Shown here: positions 9,169 through 17,666 of the stretch, in pieces
Numbering within the stretch: the first letter of the stretch is position 1
Layout of the letters: the number at the start of each line of letters is the position of its first letter
NCBI RefSeq assembly: GCF_008931805.1
Contig: NZ_CP044399.1
Coordinates: forward strand, 682,001-746,000
Source: Moritella marina ATCC 15381
GTDB taxonomy: Bacteria; Pseudomonadota; Gammaproteobacteria; Enterobacterales; Moritellaceae
DNA: 64,000 bases
Reading direction: 5' to 3'
The notes under the pieces: model-generated
Databases searched by the model: none
Told to the model about the DNA's origin: nothing
Seen by the model: only the letters and a program-made list of their open reading frames with translations
Made by a program: the position numbers and the translations under genes

Positions 9169-9192
9169 TACAATTGTTTAGAAACTATTGTA
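9169..9192. promoter_or_regulatory. 24-bp palindrome upstream of psiE (candidate operator)
   Basis: TACAATTGTTT followed by AGAAACTATTGTA-type arms: 10 of 11 positions pair around a 2-nt centre. It ends 58 bp before the psiE start. Candidate repressor or activator site; protein unknown. Confidence 0.45.
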
Positions 9193-9250
9193 TATTGTCA
9201 GAATAACTCATTACTTAAAATGAGCATTATATTTATATTGCGGAGCGATT

Positions 9251-9664
9251 ATGCCATCTCACTTACCCAAGAAATTTAGTCGTACTTTCTTAAAGCTATT
9301 CAGCTATGTCGAAGCTGTACTGTTGGTTGCTATTACACTGGCTACCATATTTGCAATGGCAAATGATTTCTATCATGTTTATGAATTGCGTTCGGTAAAA
9401 CTAACAGACATTTTACTGATGTTTATTTACCTTGAAGTATTAGCAATGATCCAACAGTTTGTCGTCAACGGTAAGATCCCAGTACGTTATCCTGTTTATA
9501 TTGCGATGATGGCGATTGCTCGTTATGTTACGCTGGGCATGAAAGAACTCGAAAGTGTTGATGTGGTGTGGTTGTCACTGGCTGCATTAGTATTGGCTAC
9601 ATCAACCGTTATTATCCGCGCTGGCCATTTTTACTGGCCTTATAAATCATTGGCCGATGAATAA
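9251..9664 (+). CDS. psiE: Phosphate-starvation-inducible membrane protein PsiE
   Basis: 137 residues (E. coli 136), an integral inner-membrane protein with about four transmembrane helices: residues 20-40, 55-72, 80-97 and 107-123. Family-like features are the YVEAVLLVAI start, the FIYLEVLAMIQQF segment and IAMMAIARYVTLGMKE. Its biochemical role is unknown; in E. coli it is Pho- and cAMP-CRP-controlled. GCGGAGCG before the ATG is a fair ribosome site. No Pho box was found here, so regulation may differ. Confidence 0.85.
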   Translation: MPSHLPKKFSRTFLKLFSYVEAVLLVAITLATIFAMANDFYHVYELRSVKLTDILLMFIYLEVLAMIQQFVVNGKIPVRYPVYIAMMAIARYVTLGMKELESVDVVWLSLAALVLATSTVIIRAGHFYWPYKSLADE

Positions 9665-9687
9665 TAACGATCTCAGTCTTAGCTTAT

Positions 9688-10611
9688 TTATTTTTTTATA
9701 CACATAGTAGCAGTCTGTAGCGGTAGTGCTTTCTGCATCGCCGTTATGACTGACGCCGGTGATAGCTTAAATGTTTTATGTAACGACTCACTATTTAGTT
9801 TATTTTCTAAGTAGTGAGTATAATCACTGACTTTATGCTCTGCATAAGCCGCAGGGTAACTGGTCTTGCATGTTCGGTACCACTGCACATAATGAGCAAA
9901 AAATTGAGCTGCATTGTCAGCTGACATGGCCGCCATTAAATTCGCCATATTGCGGCTGACTTGAAAGTGCTGATAATCAATTGGCGTATTCCAAAAACCA
10001 CCCCAATATAAAAAACCATTATCCGCAAATGTGGATATGACATCTTCAGCAAAGCCCTGGCGTTGGTCTTTACCATACCTAAACTGCATTCTATTGGCAT
10101 ACTTAGCCCCATTCTCAGGCTTGAAATTAGCGCTACCTTGTTCGCCAAATTCAACAAATGGATTCTGTTTGGGGTTGATATCGACTGCGAGACCATAAGC
10201 ATGAATAGAGAGTGAACGTTTACCGGCAATAGGGCGATAATTAAATGCAGAGGTATTGTTATCTGCCATCGATAAATCATCATCGCCTTGGTAATGACGT
10301 ATTGGCTGGGCTTTATTAATAGGGAATTTCAAGATATATAAGCGCTCAAAAATAGTCGCTATATACGGTGCAACGGCATCCATGACAATAATGGAACCGT
10401 TGTTGTGTTGTTGCCCTTGAAAGTCGATATAGTCGAACAGCACTTGTCTTAAGCGATCACATTGCACTGGTGCTGCAGCTGACATGACGCCCGCGGTTGC
10501 CATCGCTTTGCATTCAGAAACTGATATTTCAGCTATATTTGCTGCTGAAACGGGTATAAACGCAGTGCTAACCAGAACTGAAATTAACCTTTTAAACCAA
10601 TATTTTGACAT
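9688..10611 (-). CDS. Secreted M15-family peptidase (D-Ala-D-Ala carboxypeptidase-like)
   Basis: 307 residues with a signal peptide (cleavage near VSAANIAE). The zinc site of M15 peptidases is visible: HAYGLAVDIN supplies His and Asp seven positions apart, and DYQHFQ supplies the second His. Such enzymes cut peptidoglycan peptide stems (D-Ala-D-Ala or L-Ala-D-Glu type). The preceding fold elements (RPIAGKRSLS) fit. A C-terminal extension of about 70 residues after the catalytic core is unassigned. Monocistronic, convergent with psiE; periplasmic or exported. Confidence 0.8.
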   Translation of the reverse strand: MSKYWFKRLISVLVSTAFIPVSAANIAEISVSECKAMATAGVMSAAAPVQCDRLRQVLFDYIDFQGQQHNNGSIIVMDAVAPYIATIFERLYILKFPINKAQPIRHYQGDDDLSMADNNTSAFNYRPIAGKRSLSIHAYGLAVDINPKQNPFVEFGEQGSANFKPENGAKYANRMQFRYGKDQRQGFAEDVISTFADNGFLYWGGFWNTPIDYQHFQVSRNMANLMAAMSADNAAQFFAHYVQWYRTCKTSYPAAYAEHKVSDYTHYLENKLNSESLHKTFKLSPASVITAMQKALPLQTATMCIKK

Positions 10612-10797
10612 ATGTATCCATGCATTAAGTCGTGTTTGATTATTATCTTAACGCGGATATGTTGAATGTAAATATAGCGGTGCTAGATACTGCATGTTTA
10701 TCAACATTATCTTAATGTTATCGCTATACTGGATTGAACGGATAAGATAAAAGTGCTGTTTATTGGCAGTGCGTACTTGTTAAATAAGGAAATATTA

Positions 10798-11106
10798 ATG
10801 TATAAAATAATAGCGGTAGTATTGTTTGCTGGCACACTTGCTGGCTGTGAAACCTCATCTCAAGCTTATAGTATGGCGAAGCAAGGGGCGGATGCGTTTA
10901 CCTGTCCAGAAATCACTAAAGCATTTTCGGCGTATGAGGCAGACCGTGAGTCGGCATCGGCATTAACGGTTATTGCGCCCCTTATTTCGGCGGATGCTGG
11001 TGCTTTGACCCAAACTGGACTGACGACGACAGATGCATATTATGCTCAAGCGAAAGCAAGTTCTAATACTGCGCTTTTGCTGAAAGGTTGTTCACCGATT
11101 ATTTAA
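10798..11106 (+). CDS. Small putative lipoprotein
   Basis: 102 residues from ATG 10798, which has AAGGA at 10786-10790; an open frame reaches 10753 but lacks a ribosome site. The N-terminus is a lipoprotein signal with lipobox LAGC, so Cys17 should be lipidated. The mature protein is short, Ala/Thr/Ser-rich, with two further Cys (FTCPE and KGCSP) that could form a disulfide. I do not recognise the family. A strong terminator follows at 11185-11229. Confidence 0.6.
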   Translation: MYKIIAVVLFAGTLAGCETSSQAYSMAKQGADAFTCPEITKAFSAYEADRESASALTVIAPLISADAGALTQTGLTTTDAYYAQAKASSNTALLLKGCSPII

Positions 11107-11184
11107 TTTATGATGATTTGCTTAGCTATTAATACCGTTCGAGTGTCAGGTGCAGTATTTTAGTCGTTTAAGGATTAAAAGTAG

Positions 11185-11229
11185 AAAATGAAAACAAGCT
11201 GGGACTTATTTGCAGCTTGTTTTCATTTT
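11185..11229. terminator. Strong bidirectional terminator
   Basis: Perfect 17-bp arms (11185-11201 and 11213-11229) around an 11-nt loop, A-rich on the left and T-rich on the right. It ends the small lipoprotein gene and can also end the rnh gene from the other side. Confidence 0.85.
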
Positions 11230-11315
11230 AAAGATGCTCAATATCAGTAGTGAATAGCGATATTAGCCTGTGGTCCTGACCCGGAGCTGTGCCTATGACT
11301 AGCACCTATGAATTG

Positions 11316-12110
11316 TTAGCCAGAAGGCATTGCTAAAATTTCAACAATATTAATACTATGAGTATATTGTACTAGCTTAGGTTCTTGCTGAGTTCGGGCT
11401 AATACAGCCATGCGATCAGATAATTCATTACCTTCAATGTTCGCATGTCCTTTTACATGAGAAATGATCAGGTTAGATTTTAATTTTTCGTATAAATCGA
11501 AACATTGCTGGATAATGGCAAGGTTTTTAATTTCTTCGTTTTTACCACGTTTCCAACCTTTATTTTTCCAGCCTTTTGCCCATTTGGTGATGCAATCAAT
11601 TGAATATCTTGAGTCAGATAGTACTTGTACTGTTTTACCTTGCTCGATATGTGAGGCCGCAAAACGAAAGGCAACCAATAATCCGTTTAGCTCTGCTGAG
11701 TTGTTGGTACCATTTGCTTCATATAAGCCGTACCACAATTGTGCGAGCTTATCTTTTTCATAAACGGCCATGCCTGTACCCGATTTACCTGGGTTAGGCG
11801 AGCAAGCACCGTCACAGTAGATATTAAGATCTGCAACTTGTGGTGGTGCCGATAAAATTGACTTAGCGCTGCCAGCTGGACGTGTTGCTTTTGGTTTAAC
11901 ACCTGAGCCTGTCGCATCATCTTTTGCAAATGAACGTTTCATTAATGCGCGCGTATATGTCGAGGCGAATGCTTGGTCTGCTTCGGATTTAGATGGGAAA
12001 CCCATATATTGAGCATCACTGCGGCCATCAATTTGTGCTTTTGTTTCAGACCAGTTATCAAATATACCTGTCTTCACGCCTTTCCATACTACGTAATGTT
12101 TTTTACTCAT
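11316..12110 (-). CDS. Ribonuclease H with N-terminal viroplasmin/HBD domain
   Basis: 264 residues. Residues 1-50 (YYVVWKG-type start, TGIFDNWSE, then YMGFPSKSEADQAF) form the small viroplasmin-like hybrid-binding domain found in eukaryotic-type RNases H1. Residues ~95-245 are the RNase H fold with all four acidic catalytic residues: Asp in YCDGACSPNPG, Glu in NSAELNG, Asp in LSDSRYS and Asp in NELSDRMA, plus the SHVKGH loop. Cuts RNA in RNA-DNA hybrids. This is distinct from the short E. coli RnhA, so I withhold a symbol. About 210 bp separate its end from the lipoprotein gene. Confidence 0.88.
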   Translation of the reverse strand: MSKKHYVVWKGVKTGIFDNWSETKAQIDGRSDAQYMGFPSKSEADQAFASTYTRALMKRSFAKDDATGSGVKPKATRPAGSAKSILSAPPQVADLNIYCDGACSPNPGKSGTGMAVYEKDKLAQLWYGLYEANGTNNSAELNGLLVAFRFAASHIEQGKTVQVLSDSRYSIDCITKWAKGWKNKGWKRGKNEEIKNLAIIQQCFDLYEKLKSNLIISHVKGHANIEGNELSDRMAVLARTQQEPKLVQYTHSINIVEILAMPSG

Positions 12111-12190
12111 AACTAATTTAATGCTCTCAATGTTTCATAGCGGCATAATAACAGTTATACCGCTGTAAACAGTACTATCTTTCAGCAGAA

Positions 12191-13132
12191 CTATCTTTTT
12201 TCGCTGTCGATAAAGTTTTTGATTAAATGTATAACCATTTCCGGTTGCTCATTGGTGACTCCGTGACCAGTGTCAGGTATGACAACAAGCGGGGCTTGGA
12301 TTTTTTTACTGAGGTAAATACCGTGTTCAAGCGGAAAAATCTGATCTTTTTCTCCCCAGATTAATAGGGTTGATATCGATGACTGTGGTGCATCGAGTAA
12401 CACATCGCGATCTGCTGGTAGCGACTGGATCATTTCTACTCTTTGTTTATGCCAAGCAGCAAAGTAAGTTTGATAAATTTGGTCAGCCACAAAATCTGGC
12501 ATCATTTTAGGTCTAACGAAAATACCATCAAATAAACGGCGTAGTTCATCGCTGTTTTTTGGAATAAAGAAATCTTCTGGATTGTCGACACCAAAACGGG
12601 TTGTTAGCGCGTCAAGATCATCATCGTTAAAGTAGGGACCTGGGCTGGCGATAATAATCGCTTTATTAATCTGGCGAGTTTGCTCGGGGCTGTTATTCAT
12701 CATATTTAAAGTGATAAAACCGCCATAAGAAATGCTGGCAATATTGATATTTTCAAGCTCTAACTGATTAACAAGCTGCCAAATTGCTTGTGTTTCAGTT
12801 GTTAGGTTCGCTTCGCCAGCACTGAAAGAATCACCAAACCAAGCAAGGTCAGGGGCAATGACATCGTAGTCTGCGCTCAAGGCCAGCATTTCATCTTTCC
12901 AAGTGGTCACTGCATCGCCACCAAATCCATGGATTAATAACAGTGGTTGGCCTTTGCCTCCACGCCAATAGCTCAGGCTGCCGCCTTCTTCTAGGTTAAT
13001 ATCATGTTGGGTAAATCCCACTGCTTTAAGGTTGTCTTCATCACTGTCTATTTTCCAGCGAACAACTGAGCAACCGCTTAAGAGCGAGAAACATATATAG
13101 ATAATGAATAATTTTAGCTTGTTTGAAATCAT
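12191..13132 (-). CDS. Alpha/beta-hydrolase lipoprotein
   Basis: 313 residues from ATG 13132, chosen because AAGGG sits 8 bp upstream and the protein then starts with a lipoprotein signal (lipobox LLSGC); the frame is open further to 13204. The hydrolase core has the oxyanion region LLIHGFGGD, the nucleophile elbow SISYGG (Ser in place of the first Gly), an acid in WGEKDQIFP and the His in DTGHGVTNEQ. Likely a membrane-attached esterase or lipase facing the periplasm; substrate unknown. The Asp-loop region 190-250 looks like a helical lid. Confidence 0.8.
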   Translation of the reverse strand: MISNKLKLFIIYICFSLLSGCSVVRWKIDSDEDNLKAVGFTQHDINLEEGGSLSYWRGGKGQPLLLIHGFGGDAVTTWKDEMLALSADYDVIAPDLAWFGDSFSAGEANLTTETQAIWQLVNQLELENINIASISYGGFITLNMMNNSPEQTRQINKAIIIASPGPYFNDDDLDALTTRFGVDNPEDFFIPKNSDELRRLFDGIFVRPKMMPDFVADQIYQTYFAAWHKQRVEMIQSLPADRDVLLDAPQSSISTLLIWGEKDQIFPLEHGIYLSKKIQAPLVVIPDTGHGVTNEQPEMVIHLIKNFIDSEKR

Positions 13133-13300
13133 ATCGTTAGCCCTTAGGCCGATTGCAAAGGAAAAGGAAACAATACATGAGAATACGGGAAAATAAAATA
13201 ACATTCCCTTAACTTAGTGATATTAGATTACTTTATAAGTGGTAGTTCTTACTGGGTAAGCGCTGTATTGGTCATGAAGAAGAGGGTAAAAGCCAGCAAT

Positions 13301-13333
13301 AAAAAAACCTGCGTATGAATGAACACAGGCAGG
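13301..13333 (-). terminator. Terminator after DUF2750 gene
   Basis: On the minus strand CCTGC and GCAGG pair over a 16-nt loop and run straight into seven T, 40 bp after the DUF2750 stop. Confidence 0.55.
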
Positions 13334-13371
13334 CTTAAGGCTATACAGTTGTACTTTTTAGCAGTTGCTTA

Positions 13372-13764
13372 TTAGCGGTTCTTTTTTGCTTGTTTTTGCA
13401 GTGCCATATCAAATTCGTCAGGGAACATGATAAGTCCTTCATCTGCAAGATTAGGGAAAATAACCAAGGCTAAATCATCATCCATTAAGCCTGATGTCCA
13501 ACGGCTTTGCCATTTAGCTAACGAGATAGATTCTGTTTTACAGTCTTTCCATTCGCCAGTAGCCCAAGATTGTGCAAATTCAGCGTTAGGCCATACCGGC
13601 ACACAGTCTTCGTCTTCATTGTTTAGCATTACGCAACCGTGCTCATCCGTTAGGATCCAGATTTGACGTTCGCTAGTCACTTCTTTTAATAAATAGCTTA
13701 GACGTTTTTCAGCATCGTAAGCTTGGATTGTCGCGATTTGGTTACTATCGAGAGTTTTTGACAT
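13372..13764 (-). CDS. DUF2750 family protein (paralogue 1)
   Basis: 130 residues, acidic, no signal peptide or membrane segment. The family pattern is RLSYLLKEV...IWILTDEHG, then VPVWPNAEFAQSWATGEW and LALVIFP. The same architecture occurs in the protein at 39421-39813, so there are two diverged copies within the window. Function unknown; DUF2750 proteins are small cytoplasmic proteins of marine gammaproteobacteria. Start ATG with AGGAACAGATTAA upstream. Confidence 0.8.
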   Translation of the reverse strand: MSKTLDSNQIATIQAYDAEKRLSYLLKEVTSERQIWILTDEHGCVMLNNEDEDCVPVWPNAEFAQSWATGEWKDCKTESISLAKWQSRWTSGLMDDDLALVIFPNLADEGLIMFPDEFDMALQKQAKKNR

Positions 13765-13832
13765 TTAATCTGTTCCTAGTGTGACTAAAATAACGATTGG
13801 ATACCAATTGTGTATTAATCGAAAATTGTTTA

Positions 13833-14240
13833 TTAACCGAAGATAAGTGACCAAACGCTAGGCTTACTTTTCTTATGGTATTCTTTTCTTAAGCTATCCA
13901 CTTGTTCTAACTTACTTTTAGCAAGATCTAGATTGGTGTCTGTTACGTCGACTTTTTGGATGCTGTTCAGTACTGATTCAACTTTATTTAAACCTTGATT
14001 TGACATCTCTGCACGATCAGGGGAAAAGTTATAGCTTTGCGCAACAGCAAGCATTTTACTCATTTCATCAAGACGGACGTTAAACTCATCTGCAGATGTG
14101 GTTTTCATGGCTTGAGTATACGCTAATCTCATTTGTTTCATGGTGACTTTAAGGTCGATATTGTCTATTTCGGCACTGTTAACCAACGTTGAAAACAATA
14201 AGCTGATGATAAGACCTAGCTGAGCAATACGATTCTTCAT
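13833..14240 (-). CDS. cybC: Cytochrome b562-like periplasmic four-helix protein
   Basis: 136 codons including stop from ATG 14240 (GGAT upstream; open frame reaches 14306). A signal peptide ends near VNSAE. The mature chain begins IDNIDLKVTMKQM, placing a Met where E. coli cytochrome b562 has ligand Met7, and ends LRKEYHKKSK, matching the E. coli RNAYHQKYR end with axial ligand His102. Four amphipathic helices are expected. No CxxCH, so heme would be non-covalent. Possible periplasmic electron carrier. The two ligands make the call fairly good, though overall identity looks low. Confidence 0.75.
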   Translation of the reverse strand: MKNRIAQLGLIISLLFSTLVNSAEIDNIDLKVTMKQMRLAYTQAMKTTSADEFNVRLDEMSKMLAVAQSYNFSPDRAEMSNQGLNKVESVLNSIQKVDVTDTNLDLAKSKLEQVDSLRKEYHKKSKPSVWSLIFG

Positions 14241-14326
14241 GATTTTATCCATAAGTAATAATGAAAGTCTGTGATTCATCACCGTTGTGATCACGTGATG
14301 AATCATAATTGGGTCTGTATTCGGTA

Positions 14327-14554
14327 TTAACCGCGATACATATTTTCGAATGATTTAATTGAGAAACCCCGTAACACTTGATCACCAATTTTTAGTGTTG
14401 GTACACCTCGACCACCAATAGCGGCGAGTTCTTTACTGCCACGTGGTTCATTGACGCTGCATAAGCGATACGGAATTTTTTTTTCATCTAAGTAGCGCTT
14501 CGCTGAATCGCAATTTGGACACTTCTTCTGTGTGTATAACACGACTCTTTTCAT
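14327..14554 (-). CDS. Glutaredoxin-like thiol-disulfide protein
   Basis: 75 residues from ATG 14554; a TTG at 14563 is also in frame. Thioredoxin fold of the short glutaredoxin/NrdH type: VVLYTQKKCPNCDSAK carries a CPNC active site at the start of helix 1, GVPTLKIG gives the cis-Pro loop and GF near the C-terminus closes the fold. CPNC differs from the usual CPYC. Cytoplasmic, reduces disulfides or mixed glutathione disulfides. It lies 86 bp upstream of cybC on the same strand. Confidence 0.8.
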   Translation of the reverse strand: MKRVVLYTQKKCPNCDSAKRYLDEKKIPYRLCSVNEPRGSKELAAIGGRGVPTLKIGDQVLRGFSIKSFENMYRG

Positions 14555-14809
14555 ATTAGCCAACTATCTTTATCGTAAAAACGCGCATTATAACAAGCTA
14601 ACACTGATTAACAATGCATCAATACAGGCAAACCTTTTGAAATACACTTCTTTACATGCTCGTTAAATTACCTGGTGCTGAAATACGATTTTTAACTGGT
14701 TAATTTATACACGTTATTTTACCGATATGCAGATAATGTGCAGGGTTTAGATTTCAAACTGATGTGCAGGTATACTGTAATTATAAACAGATAATGAAGA
14801 TAACGAAGT

Positions 14810-15331
14810 ATGAGTATTATTCTTGGCATTGATCCAGGTTCTCGCATTACCGGGTATGGTGTGATCCAACATATACACGGAAAATTTCAATATTTAGGTA
14901 GTGGTTGTATCCGTACCTCGGGTGAAAACCTACCAGAACGCTTAAAGCAAATTCACGCTGGTGTGTGTGAAATCATTATCCAATTTCAACCAGATAAATT
15001 TGCCATAGAAGATGTGTTCATGGGTAAAAATGCCGCGTCAGCATTAAAATTGGGTCAGGCTCGTGGCGCAGCTATCGTCGCGGCGGTATCTAATGATCTT
15101 GAGGTTGGTGAATATACCGCGCGTCAGATCAAGCAAGCTGTGGTTGGGAACGGTGGTGCTGATAAAGAGCAAGTTCAGCAAATGGTGGTTAATTTACTCA
15201 AGCTCGGTGGAACGCCGCAAGCGGATGCTGCAGATGGACTCGCGGTGGCGTTATGTCATGCGCAGAGTTTACGTACCCTGATTAATATGGCGGGTAAAGT
15301 GAAGGGTACTGCGCGTGGTCGCTTTAACTAA
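14810..15331 (+). CDS. ruvC: Holliday-junction resolvase RuvC
   Basis: 173 residues, the family's usual length. The endonuclease acidic residues are visible: Asp8 in LGIDPGSR, Glu in FAIEDVF, and the C-terminal pair in [15 protein letters not shown]. Cuts Holliday junctions in concert with RuvAB. ruvA follows after 116 bp, in which a LexA-type box lies; yebC, which often precedes ruvC, is not upstream here. Confidence 0.97.
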   Translation: MSIILGIDPGSRITGYGVIQHIHGKFQYLGSGCIRTSGENLPERLKQIHAGVCEIIIQFQPDKFAIEDVFMGKNAASALKLGQARGAAIVAAVSNDLEVGEYTARQIKQAVVGNGGADKEQVQQMVVNLLKLGGTPQADAADGLAVALCHAQSLRTLINMAGKVKGTARGRFN

Positions 15332-15375
15332 TCACCTTTAATTAATCAAGTGTCGTAGTTGTGAAATAAAATGAT

Positions 15376-15391
15376 CTGGATATTTAACCAG
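15376..15391. promoter_or_regulatory. LexA (SOS) box upstream of ruvA
   Basis: CTGGATATTTAACCAG fits CTG-N10-CAG exactly with an AT-rich core, 57 bp before the ruvA GTG. In E. coli ruvAB is SOS-induced while ruvC is not, matching the position. Confidence 0.8.
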
Positions 15392-15447
15392 TATTTTATT
15401 ATGCTATTGCACATTATATTTGTATTTAAATAGGTTGGAAAATAATT

Positions 15448-16068
15448 GTGATTGGACGTTTACGTGGCACTTTACTAGAAAAACAACCACCCGAGATCTT
15501 ATTAGAAGTAAATGGTGTCGGTTATGAAGTTCAACTGCCTATGAGCTGTTTTTACGAGCTTGGTGATGTTGACAGCGAAGTGATCGTTTACACCCATTTT
15601 GTGGTGCGAGAAGACGCCCAATTACTTTACGGTTTTAATAACAAAATGGAACGTTTAATGTTCCGTGAATTGATTAAAGTAAATGGTGTGGGACCTAAAT
15701 TAGCGCTCGCTATCTTATCGGGTATGACGGCCAATCAATTTGCTCACTGTGTTGAACATGATGATATCAATAGCTTAATTAAATTACCGGGGGTCGGCAA
15801 AAAGACAGCAGAGCGTTTATTGGTTGAAATGCGTGACCGTTTGAAGAATTGGGTTACTCAAGATTTATTTACTCCTGAAGCCGATAAAGCGCAATTACAG
15901 GGTTATGGTAATACTGCATCGAATGCGATTGAGGAAGCGGAAGAAGCCTTGGTTGGTTTAGGTTATAAACCGGCGCAAGTCGCTAAAATGATCAAAAAAG
16001 TTGCCCAGCCAAGTATGAGCTGTGAAGATATCATTCGTCTGTCATTACGCGCCACATTACAGAATTAA
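15448..16068 (+). CDS. ruvA: Holliday-junction branch-migration subunit RuvA
   Basis: 206 residues starting at GTG 15448 ([20 protein letters not shown] upstream). Domain I is an OB fold, domain II carries two helix-hairpin-helix motifs ([14 protein letters not shown] and [14 protein letters not shown]), and domain III at the C-terminus ([18 protein letters not shown]) binds RuvB. The tetramer holds the four-way junction. ruvB begins 17 bp downstream. Confidence 0.97.
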   Translation: MIGRLRGTLLEKQPPEILLEVNGVGYEVQLPMSCFYELGDVDSEVIVYTHFVVREDAQLLYGFNNKMERLMFRELIKVNGVGPKLALAILSGMTANQFAHCVEHDDINSLIKLPGVGKKTAERLLVEMRDRLKNWVTQDLFTPEADKAQLQGYGNTASNAIEEAEEALVGLGYKPAQVAKMIKKVAQPSMSCEDIIRLSLRATLQN

Positions 16069-16085
16069 TTTAGGAAGTTATTTAA

Positions 16086-17096
16086 GTGATTGAAGCTGAT
16101 CGATTAATTTCTAGCGGTACAGTCCGTGAAGAAGAGGTCATAGACCGTGCCATTCGACCAAAAATGCTATCTGACTATCAAGGTCAGGATCATGTACGTG
16201 ATCAAATGGAAATTTTTATTGAAGCCAGCAAGCGTCGTGAGGATGCGCTGGATCATTTATTAATTTTTGGCCCTCCAGGGTTAGGTAAGACTACGTTAGC
16301 GAATATTGTTGCTAACGAAATGGGTGTCAGCATTAAAACCACGTCTGGCCCTGTATTAGAAAAAGCAGGTGATTTGGCCGCATTACTGACCAATTTAGAA
16401 CCGCATGATGTCTTATTTATTGATGAGATTCATCGCTTGAATCCGTCGATTGAAGAAATCTTATATCCAGCGATGGAAGATTACCAATTAGACATTATGA
16501 TTGGTGAAGGGCCTTCTGCACGCTCGATTAAACTCGATTTACCGCCTTTTACACTTATCGGCGCGACGACGCGTGCGGGTTCATTAACATCTCCATTACG
16601 CGATCGTTTTGGTATTGTGCAGCGTCTTGAGTTTTATAAGGTTGAAGATTTACAAGACATCGTATTACGTTCGGCAAGTTGCTTAGGGCTCAATATGGAC
16701 AGTGCCGGAGCGTTAGAAATTGCGCGACGTTCACGTGGTACGCCGCGTATTGCTAACCGCTTATTACGTCGTGTGCGTGATTATGCAGAAGTGAAGCATG
16801 ATGGCGATATTGATGCCGAGATCTCGTCTGCGGCGCTGAGCATGCTCGACGTAGATACCTGTGGTTTTGATTACATGGATCGTAAATTGTTAATCGCGAT
16901 TGTGGATACCTTCTCTGGAGGACCTGTAGGGCTGGATAACGTTGCGGCAGCGATTGGTGAAGAACGTGAAACCATTGAAGACGTACTCGAACCTTATCTT
17001 ATTCAGCAAGGTTTCTTGCAACGTACACCACGTGGGCGAATTGCAACGCCACGTGCTTATTTACATTTAGGTTTTGACTATCCAGAAAAACAATAG
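16086..17096 (+). CDS. ruvB: Holliday-junction helicase RuvB
   Basis: 336 residues starting at GTG 16086 after AGGAAG. AAA+ motor driving branch migration: Walker [10 protein letters not shown], Walker B LFIDEIHR, sensor 1 GATTRAG, arginine finger region LRDRFGIVQ, sensor 2 [17 protein letters not shown], then a winged-helix C-terminal domain ([12 protein letters not shown]). In operon with ruvA. Confidence 0.98.
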   Translation: MIEADRLISSGTVREEEVIDRAIRPKMLSDYQGQDHVRDQMEIFIEASKRREDALDHLLIFGPPGLGKTTLANIVANEMGVSIKTTSGPVLEKAGDLAALLTNLEPHDVLFIDEIHRLNPSIEEILYPAMEDYQLDIMIGEGPSARSIKLDLPPFTLIGATTRAGSLTSPLRDRFGIVQRLEFYKVEDLQDIVLRSASCLGLNMDSAGALEIARRSRGTPRIANRLLRRVRDYAEVKHDGDIDAEISSAALSMLDVDTCGFDYMDRKLLIAIVDTFSGGPVGLDNVAAAIGEERETIEDVLEPYLIQQGFLQRTPRGRIATPRAYLHLGFDYPEKQ

Positions 17097-17246
17097 CTGA
17101 AAACAATACCTAATAAATAATCACTGAAATATATTCTTCATATTAAATCAATTTCATATATTATTTTTGTCAGGTATATTAAATCACTTATAGCGCTAAA
17201 CTTATAAGTACTCGTGATTGAGTGAGTACAGGCGGACAGTCCAATA

Positions 17247-17666
17247 ATGCAAAGTGAAATAGTACAAAGTGAGTTTACGGCTCGCGTTTATTTTGAAGAT
17301 ACTGATGCTGGTGGCATGGTTTATCATAGTAATTATTTAAACTATGCTGAGCGCGCAAGAACAGAAATGTTACGCGATAGGGGCTTTTCACAAGCGTTAC
17401 TATTACAACAAGATCTTGCATTTGTAGTACGTAAAATAGACATAGATTATCGCTATCCTGCATGCCTTGATGATTTATTAACTATAAAATCACATATTAA
17501 GGAACTAAAACGCGCATCTTTGGTCTTCTCTCAGAGTATTTATCATGAAAATGGTAAATTATTGTCAGAATTAACAGTTAAAGTGGCATGCATTCAGTTG
17601 TCTCACAAGAAACCTTGTGCAATGCCGACAGAAATTATAAGGAAACTAACCAGTGGAACCTGCTGA
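17247..17666 (+). CDS. ybgC: Tol-Pal-associated acyl-CoA thioesterase YbgC
   Basis: 139-residue hot-dog-fold thioesterase. The active-site pattern YFEDTDAGGMVYHSNYL and the next helix (YAERARTEML) are intact, with the catalytic Asp in DTDAGG. Hydrolyses acyl-CoA or acyl-ACP and is thought to link lipid metabolism to the Tol-Pal complex. First gene of the tol operon; its end overlaps the tolQ GTG start by 14 bp. Confidence 0.93.
   Translation: MQSEIVQSEFTARVYFEDTDAGGMVYHSNYLNYAERARTEMLRDRGFSQALLLQQDLAFVVRKIDIDYRYPACLDDLLTIKSHIKELKRASLVFSQSIYHENGKLLSELTVKVACIQLSHKKPCAMPTEIIRKLTSGTC

Larger units (their letters stand above)
8841..9250. other. Divergent intergenic region, DGC gene / psiE
   Basis: 410 bp with no gene that I can support; very AT-rich. 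It carries two inverted repeats described separately (9025-9061 and 9169-9192). I looked for tandem CTGTCAT-like Pho boxes ahead of psiE and saw none. Confidence 0.6.

Noticed and set aside
8841-9250. Pho box upstream of psiE
   Set aside because: No tandem CTGTCAT-like repeats; only isolated TTGTCA and unrelated palindromes.
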